Part shown: positions 60,885-64,000 of the stretch, piece after piece
How positions within the stretch are numbered: position 1 is the first letter of the stretch
How the letters are laid out: every line of letters begins with the position of its first letter
Assembly (NCBI RefSeq): GCF_028389875.1
Contig: NC_084672.1
Span: 6,560,458-6,624,457 of the forward strand
DNA length: 64,000 nt
Source of the DNA: Rhea pennata
Lineage: Eukaryota; Chordata; Aves; Rheiformes; Rheidae
Direction: 5' to 3'
Program-made: the position numbers and the translations under genes
Notes under the pieces: model-generated
Databases searched by the model: none
The model's input: the letters and a program-made list of their open reading frames with translations, nothing else
What the model was told of the DNA's origin: nothing

Positions 60885-60907
60885 TTTTTTTTTTTTTTTT
60901 TTTTTTT
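60885..60907. repeat. T23 homopolymer
   Basis: A run of 23 T bases in the upstream intron. Confidence 0.95.
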
Positions 60908-61927
60908 AATCACTGTCTGCTTTAGACTCTGCGGGGAGGGGGGTCTCATTTTCTTTGCTGCTAGGAAATAGAAACTCATTTGTGTTTTAAATGAAAACTG
61001 TGATTCATGTGTAATCACAAGATGCCTAAGGAAAGTGCTCTGTTCTGCAAAACTCCCAGCAAAATCAGAAGAGTTGACATTATTGCGGTCTGTTCCCCAC
61101 CGCCCTCTCGGGATACTGCTGTTAGTAACTTAATCAGGGAAGGTTGTGATGCTACAATTTTAAGACTACCTGACTGCAAATGCTTCTAAAACATCCACAT
61201 GAGGTTCCTGAATTACTTTTATATCATTAAAAGGTTCAGCGGATTTATTCGCAATCCATAATAACACCTAGTATCAGAAATAGAACTAAGAAAAAAAAAA
61301 TCAAACCAATTAGTAATTGCAGGTTTTCCCTTATTTTGATTGTTTTGGTTATGTCAATGAGATTAGTCAACCCAGGAAATTACAAACAAGGTCCTCAGAG
61401 ATCTTCATTTAACAATTAGTCAGGGAAGAGCCACCAAGTTCAAGTTTCTTTCACCAAACTCATCATCTGTTAGGTTTATATATGCGCAATACCTGTTCAT
61501 TTTATGTAACATTTTTATATAGCACTACAGATATTTGAAGTTCATACTGTCAAGTATCAGTATGGATGACCATTTTCAAAGCAAAAAGTGGGGGGGTGGT
61601 GGTTCTTTTTCCTTTAAGATACCTACCTATAAATCCCAAAGCGTAATAGCCCACTATATGCCTGTGCATAGTGGCTGCTACTTCCTCTCTATCCCTAACC
61701 CACAGAGGGGTAAAGTAAAATGAAAACAGATACAACAAAAGTTTTAGATTCTATATTTATACATGTACAGAGTTTTAGAGTCCAAATCTTTTCAGGCTGC
61801 AGACACTGAAAAAAAAATAGTCATTTGTTTGCACGCCGACAGTTCCAATTTTTTCACTCATGTTTTTATCTAACAAATTTTACATTGCCTCGGCCAAGTA
61901 AAATACAGTCAACATCCTCAAGCGGGC

Positions 61928-62007
61928 AAAAAGAGGAAAAAGGACAAAAAGAAGAAAAAAAAAAAGAAAAAAGGGAAAATAAAAAAAAGGAAAAAATAGA
62001 GAAAAAT
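61928..62007. repeat. Long A/G tract
   Basis: About 80 bases that are nearly all purine (A-rich with AAG and AAAGG words), interrupted by very few pyrimidines. Reading the transcript (minus) strand it is a long polypyrimidine stretch. Confidence 0.9.
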
Positions 62008-62159
62008 ATCACAATGGTTTTATAGCATTTGGGATAATTTGTTAGAGTGAGGTGGGGATGAACGGCAGAATAAATCTTCACGTTATTCCTAAAAGGATAG
62101 CTATCATGCACAAAGCAATGGGGGAAGATCCTAAAGCAAAGGGGAAGGGGGAACAAGCC

Positions 62160-62640
62160 AAAAAATTTCCTTTCGCTTTATATTGTAGCTAAATTAGATT
62201 GTCATCTTGATTTCTACTGTTTTGGTTTGTTAATCAGCGGGGTCATTGTTTTGAGATTACTTTCATACAGAAAGTTATGATCTGTTTTCAGTGAAGAGAG
62301 GCACTGCATGAAAGTCTGATCTTACAGCAAGTAATTCTTTCAAAAAGTGTCAGAAAATATATTTGTGCTGTGCAAAAGAATGCAAAAATATAGGTTAATT
62401 TTATTTATTCTGGATAAGGCGAACGGCTTAAAAGGGGTCATGAAAAAAATTATCAGTAGCTGAGCTGATAAATGTCCACTTTGGAGACACACTTGTTAAC
62501 ATTGTGAGAAACATTAGCAGCGAGAGTCAGATGGTGTCATAACTGTATAGTAAGTGGAAAAAATATTCAGTGGAAATGTTCTTTAACTTTGGCCTGTCAA
62601 CACTGGGTTAACACTGGTAGCAAACGAGAGGCTTAAACTA
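62160..62640. promoter_or_regulatory. Candidate conserved intronic element
   Basis: Single-copy AT-rich stretch in the upstream intron with GTAGCTAAATTAGATTGTCATC, TTTGTTAATCAGCGGGGTC and AACATTGTGAGAAACATTAGC words. The look is that of conserved non-coding DNA rather than repeat or neutral intron. The call rests on appearance only. Confidence 0.25.
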
Positions 62641-63025
62641 TGTTTAAGCTAATTTAATGACTTCCTCATGTTCATCGTGCGTATTAGATCTGAATGAGTA
62701 AAGGAGAAAGGGCTCTCTAATAAAGCAAGTATATTTAATTAAACTTAATTCAGTGTACACTGGCAGGAGCATCACACATAAGGTTATTTCGCTGACCATC
62801 TTCATATCTATAGCATGAAAAAATTCAAGTTGCAATAGACCCACGTAAGTGAGAAATAGGTACCTGCACACAATAATGCTTTAGAATTCACTAGTAGCTT
62901 TTTCTGAAACGTTTCAGGACTGAAATGGAGCAGAGAAAGCAAGGCTTTTATTTTTAAAAAATAATAAAATGGGAAGAAAAAAGAAAAAAAAAAGACAAGA
63001 AAAATCCCGGCAAACTCAGCTCACC

Positions 63026-63050
63026 AAAAAAAAAAAAAAAAAAAAAAAAA
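63026..63050. repeat. A25 homopolymer
   Basis: A run of 25 A bases just before the CpG-rich patch; an A/G-rich stretch (62955-63003) precedes it. Confidence 0.95.
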
Positions 63051-63079
63051 TCTAAAAACCACCCTAAAACACCACCGTA

Positions 63080-63320
63080 AGATGACATCCTTTCTGGCAA
63101 AGGCTTTCAGATGTTTCTCTTCCTGTGCTCGGCGGACACCAGGGCCTCCCAACCACAGCCCCCCGCCGCAGCGCCGTGCGGGAGCCCGGAGGCTGAGCCT
63201 CCAACCAGGCAGGAGCACAGCGACAGCGGCGATCGAGCCCCCCAGGCCTCCCCGCTGCCAGCACGCACGCTGCAGACTCACGGAGGAGCGCGATTACAGC
63301 TCGCGAGCAGTTTTTAGCAG
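63080..63320. promoter_or_regulatory. CpG-rich patch near upstream end of window
   Basis: About 200 bases hold around 20 CpGs and many CCGCCGC-type words in an otherwise AT-rich intron. On the minus strand there is a consensus donor, CTCC|GTGAGT, with its GT at 63280-63281. This could be an alternative first exon and promoter, or simply an enhancer-type CpG patch. Confidence 0.4.
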
Positions 63321-64000
63321 GTTCATAATTTGCATTGTGACAAAATTGCCGCGTTACAGAACAAACACACAAAGATGACTGGGACACTCGTAATTATACC
63401 CTAAATACACGGCTAATATGAGCTAGCAACAACAGCAGCAAAGCAGCAGAACACGCACGCACCAAATTTTAACTACTGACAGCATGACTATGTAATAATC
63501 TTTTTTTTCAGTAACAGACCTATAGTATCTTGCTTTCCAAAGTGCAGAATAATCTGAAAAGGAAAAATAATAATAATTAAAAAAAAAAGTTGCAAGACCC
63601 TCTTGCAATTTAAGGCAGCTGCTCAGGTACAACTAAAGCCAGAAGATTGTTTATTTTAATAAAGCTATTATATGTGCAGCTCCAAATTAGGAATGGCAGG
63701 AGACTAGGGGATGCCTAAACCATCACCACCTGCTTGTCCTGAAAAATCAATTAAAGTCACACTATCACAGCAATCCCTTCTTCGCTAATAAAAGTTATAC
63801 AGCTTTAACGTGCGACTTCAGGTGCTTTGTGGGAATGTGCCTGAAATGTAAAGCCTCAATCTCACATTACTTCTATACTAAACAGCTATGAACTAACCAC
63901 CGTAAAACTTGCCTTTTGGGGGTTAGAGAAGGTGTTAAGGGAAAAGAGATTCTGAACTGCTGTTTTGATGCAGTGGATTGAACTAATATTCAGTAAATTC

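Larger units (their letters stand above)
54718..64000 (-). other. MCTP2: MCTP2 upstream intron, partial (more than 9.2 kb)
   Basis: The sequence upstream of the TM1 exon should be intron reaching the exon for the segment just before TM1 (family motif SCFxWES). I looked on the minus strand for that motif and found no match, so the exon is probably outside the window. The stretch contains a CR1 3' end, several A, T and C/A runs, a long purine tract and a CpG-rich patch near 63.1-63.3 kb. Confidence 0.75.

Noticed and set aside
1-64000. CRISPR arrays, operons, phage or other prokaryotic systems, tRNA and rRNA genes
   Set aside because: No spaced repeat array, no long co-directional frames with ribosome binding sites, and no intact tRNA or rRNA signature were seen.

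Overview
The window is vertebrate nuclear DNA, most likely from a bird. The evidence is AT-leaning sequence, small exons with splice consensus, one clear CR1 retrotransposon 3' end, a handful of very old MIR-like and palindromic amniote repeats, and almost no young repeats. Retention of many old repeats would suit a slowly evolving bird lineage, but that is inference; a turtle or crocodilian is less likely because repeat density is low. There are no bacterial, plasmid or phage features and no CRISPR array.

One protein-coding gene can be supported: the 3' end of MCTP2 (multiple C2 and transmembrane domain containing 2), on the minus strand. Six exons were rebuilt by splice sites and phase, in transcript order 54717-54595, 51763-51722, 40781-40672, 38332-38223, 35803-35706 and 33413-33345. 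Together they encode the last 183 residues: transmembrane segment 1, an acidic linker, a helical linker, transmembrane segment 2 and the conserved cytosolic tail to the stop codon. The C2 domains must lie beyond base 64000.

Layout: 1-33344 is the 3' UTR plus 3' flanking non-coding DNA. In human this side of MCTP2 is the large gene desert leading to NR2F2, so enhancer-like conserved elements are expected here; several AT-rich candidates are flagged. 33345-54717 holds the six exons and five introns (2.3, 2.4, 2.3, 10.9 and 2.8 kb). 54718-64000 is part of the next upstream intron. The 10.9-kb intron contains a strong CpG island (about 45890-46160) and a weaker CpG-rich patch (about 42480-42790). 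Another CpG-rich patch lies near the upstream edge (63080-63320).

The most interesting points are a GC-AG intron with a competing GT donor four bases downstream next to a 42-nt acidic exon, and the intragenic CpG island with a good minus-strand donor beside it, which could be an internal promoter. I found no convincing new biological system.
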